In this document: one piece after another, positions 4,912-6,238 of the stretch
How positions within the stretch are numbered: position 1 is the first letter of the stretch
How the letters are laid out: each line of letters begins with the position of its first letter
Assembly (NCBI GenBank): GCA_002404795.1
Contig: DHKK01000054.1
Location: forward strand, 1 to 6,238
Direction of reading: 5' to 3'
Source: Clostridiales bacterium UBA4696
GTDB taxonomy: Bacteria > Bacillota > Clostridia > Oscillospirales > Oscillospiraceae
DNA length: 6,238 nucleotides
Position numbers and translations under genes: made by a program
Notes under the pieces: generated by a model
What the model saw: the letters and a program-made list of their open reading frames with translations, nothing else
Database searches by the model: none
What the model was told of the DNA's origin: nothing

Positions 4912-5799
4912 TTACACCTTCAGGAACTTGCGGATGGAAAGTAAGCTGCCGAACACACCGACGAGGAAGCCGGTGAGCGCGTAGGCGATGGCCACGATCT
5001 CGATGACGTCCGTAAAGGGCGTGAGGACGAACAGCTTTAGCGTATCGAGCTGCTGGATCTTCGTCAGGACGAAGTCATACAGGCCCCATTCGAGGAAGAA
5101 GGCCGCTGCCGCCGCGATGATACCAATGATAAAGCCTTCGACGACAAAAGGCAGTCGGATAAAGGCGTTCGTCGCGCCGACCATCTTCATGATGGCGATC
5201 TCTTCGCTGCGGGAGTACATGGCGAGCTTGACCGTATTGGAGATGATGAAAAGCGACACGACGAACAGGACCGTCACGATGACGAGCGAGGCGATGTTCA
5301 GCACGTTCTGCACCGTCTGGAAGCCCTGGGCGATCTCAAAATGGGCGACGACCTCGGCGACGCCCTCGATCTGCGTGAGCTTGTCGTAGGTCTGCTGCAG
5401 AAGCGAGTTGTCCTCGACGGTGACGACGTATCGGTCGCGCAGCGTGTCGGGATCCAGGCCCGCGAACGCGTCCGGATCGTTCAGGGTCTCGACAAAGTCG
5501 TCGAGCGCCTGATCGCGCGAGACGAAGGTCGCGGAGCGGACATTGGTGATGAGGTTGATCTGCGAGCCGACGGACTTGGCCCTGGCCTCGGAATAGTTCT
5601 CGTCGATGTAGACGAGCATCTCGTTCTCACTCTCGAGTTCCTTGACCATGGCGCTGGTATTGTAGAGAATGAGGCAGAACGAGCCCATGATGATGAGGCA
5701 CGCCACCGTGACGCAGATGGCCGCGAAGGACATGAAGCCGTGCAGGAACACGCCGCGGAAGCCTTCGCGCAGTAAGTAACCGATGTTATTCTTCTTCAT
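4912..5799 (-). CDS. ftsX: Cell division/elongation ABC-type membrane protein FtsX
   Basis: Membrane subunit of the FtsEX complex, which turns ATP hydrolysis inside the cell into activation of a peptidoglycan hydrolase outside. It has 295 residues, the usual size. The layout is classic: cytoplasmic N-terminus, TM1 about 22-46, a large outer domain about 47-165, TM2 about 166-188, TM3 about 215-238, TM4 about 265-288 and a short basic tail. The conserved FtsX loop after TM2, YSRSEEIAIMKMVGAT (195-210), is intact and contacts FtsE. The start is ATG at 5799, reading MKKNNIGYLLREGFRG, the family's usual N-terminus. An in-frame ATG at 5925 exists, but it would add 42 Ser/Arg-rich residues that are only the ftsE shadow frame. 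The first 14 bases overlap the end of ftsE, so translation is probably coupled; the ribosome site upstream is weak. Confidence 0.96.
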   Translation of the reverse strand: MKKNNIGYLLREGFRGVFLHGFMSFAAICVTVACLIIMGSFCLILYNTSAMVKELESENEMLVYIDENYSEARAKSVGSQINLITNVRSATFVSRDQALDDFVETLNDPDAFAGLDPDTLRDRYVVTVEDNSLLQQTYDKLTQIEGVAEVVAHFEIAQGFQTVQNVLNIASLVIVTVLFVVSLFIISNTVKLAMYSRSEEIAIMKMVGATNAFIRLPFVVEGFIIGIIAAAAAFFLEWGLYDFVLTKIQQLDTLKLFVLTPFTDVIEIVAIAYALTGFLVGVFGSLLSIRKFLKV

Positions 5800-6238
5800 T
5801 GAGATAGTACCCGTCCATTCCGTCGCTGATGATTCTGCCCTCGCTGATGGCGACGACACGCTTCGTGAAGCGGTTGACAAGCTCGCGCTCGTGCGTGACG
5901 ACCAGGACCGTGGTGCCGAGGGCATTGATCTGCTCCAGCAGCATCATGATCTCGAGCGAGCGCGCCGGGTCAAGGTTGCCCGTCGGCTCGTCGGCAATGA
6001 TGACGCTGGGGTTATTGACAAGGGCTCTTGCGATGGCGACACGCTGCTGCTCGCCGCCGGACAGCTCGTTGGGCAGACGCCGGCCCTTGGTCTCGAGCCC
6101 GACGAGCTCGAGCACGTACGGTACCCGCTTCTGGATCTCCTTCTCCGGCGCGCCGATGACGCGCATGGCGAACGCGACGTTCTCATAGACGGACTTGTCG
6201 CTGATGAGGCGGAAATCCTGAAAGATGACGCCGAGCGT
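5786..6238 (-). CDS. ftsE: Cell division ATP-binding protein FtsE (5' end cut by window edge)
   Basis: ATPase of the FtsEX complex, on the inner face of the membrane. The frame runs from the window edge (first codon ACG at 6238) to TAA at 5786, giving 150 residues of an expected 225-230, so about 75-80 N-terminal residues, including Walker A, lie outside. Visible motifs by fragment position: Q-loop GVIFQDFRLI (3-12, Q7), a characteristic FtsE sequence; ABC signature LSGGEQQR (59-66); Walker B VIIADEP (79-85) with E84; D-loop GNLDP (87-91); and switch histidine H116 in VVTHE. All residues needed for catalysis in this part are present. It ends YYLNEEE and overlaps ftsX by 14 bases. FtsE rather than another ABC ATPase is shown by the Q-loop context and the ftsX neighbour. 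Confidence 0.95.
   Translation of the reverse strand, partial: TLGVIFQDFRLISDKSVYENVAFAMRVIGAPEKEIQKRVPYVLELVGLETKGRRLPNELSGGEQQRVAIARALVNNPSVIIADEPTGNLDPARSLEIMMLLEQINALGTTVLVVTHERELVNRFTKRVVAISEGRIISDGMDGYYLNEEE

Noticed and set aside
3674..4984. Plus-strand open frame of 436 codons opposite the M23 hydrolase
   Set aside because: It is an antisense shadow of the coiled-coil and LytM coding sequence; Leu/Gly/Asp repeats follow from the opposite-strand codons.
5800..5925. In-frame upstream start giving FtsX 42 extra residues
   Set aside because: The extra residues are a Ser/Arg-rich shadow of the ftsE end. MKKNNIGYLLREGFRG at 5799 is a normal FtsX N-terminus.

Overview
This window comes from a fairly GC-rich bacterial chromosome. 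Every gene I can support lies on the minus strand. The gene content (FtsEX followed by a PcsB/CwlO-like coiled-coil peptidoglycan hydrolase and a CtpB-like S41 protease, then greA-lysS) points to a Gram-positive-type Firmicute. The GC level and protein style suggest a gut-type Clostridia such as Oscillospirales. That placement is inference; nothing here fixes the genus.

In the direction of transcription (right to left) the window holds: (1) ftsE, with its N-terminus cut off by the window edge; (2) ftsX, overlapping ftsE by 14 bases; (3) a secreted M23 (LytM) hydrolase 20 bases further on; (4) a 12-bp hairpin that looks like a terminator, followed at once by an extended -10 promoter; (5) an unusual gene-free stretch of about 370 bases packed with palindromes and hairpins; (6) a membrane-anchored PDZ-S41 carboxy-terminal processing protease; (7) a full-consensus sigma-A/sigma-70-type promoter whose -35 box overlaps the protease stop codon; (8) greA; and (9) lysS, which lacks about its last ten residues at the left edge.

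The right half is a cell-wall division and elongation module. FtsE is the ATPase and FtsX the membrane subunit. By analogy with PcsB and CwlO, FtsX holds and activates the coiled-coil M23 hydrolase outside the membrane. The protease beside it is placed as in the ftsE-ftsX-ctpB arrangement of Bacillus. The left half is a transcription/translation housekeeping pair, greA-lysS, apparently driven by its own strong promoter.

The part not explained by ordinary genes is about 3250-3550, between the hydrolase and the protease. It holds a perfect 15-bp stem palindrome, a 14-bp perfect palindrome, three further hairpins, three TTGCGG repeats and alternative AGTGCG/CGCACT pairings. It has no protein-coding signal of its own, yet it is open in frame with the protease, so it invites a false 56-residue N-terminal extension. 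It is best read as a dispersed palindromic repeat element or a structured leader RNA. I see no complete new multi-gene system here.
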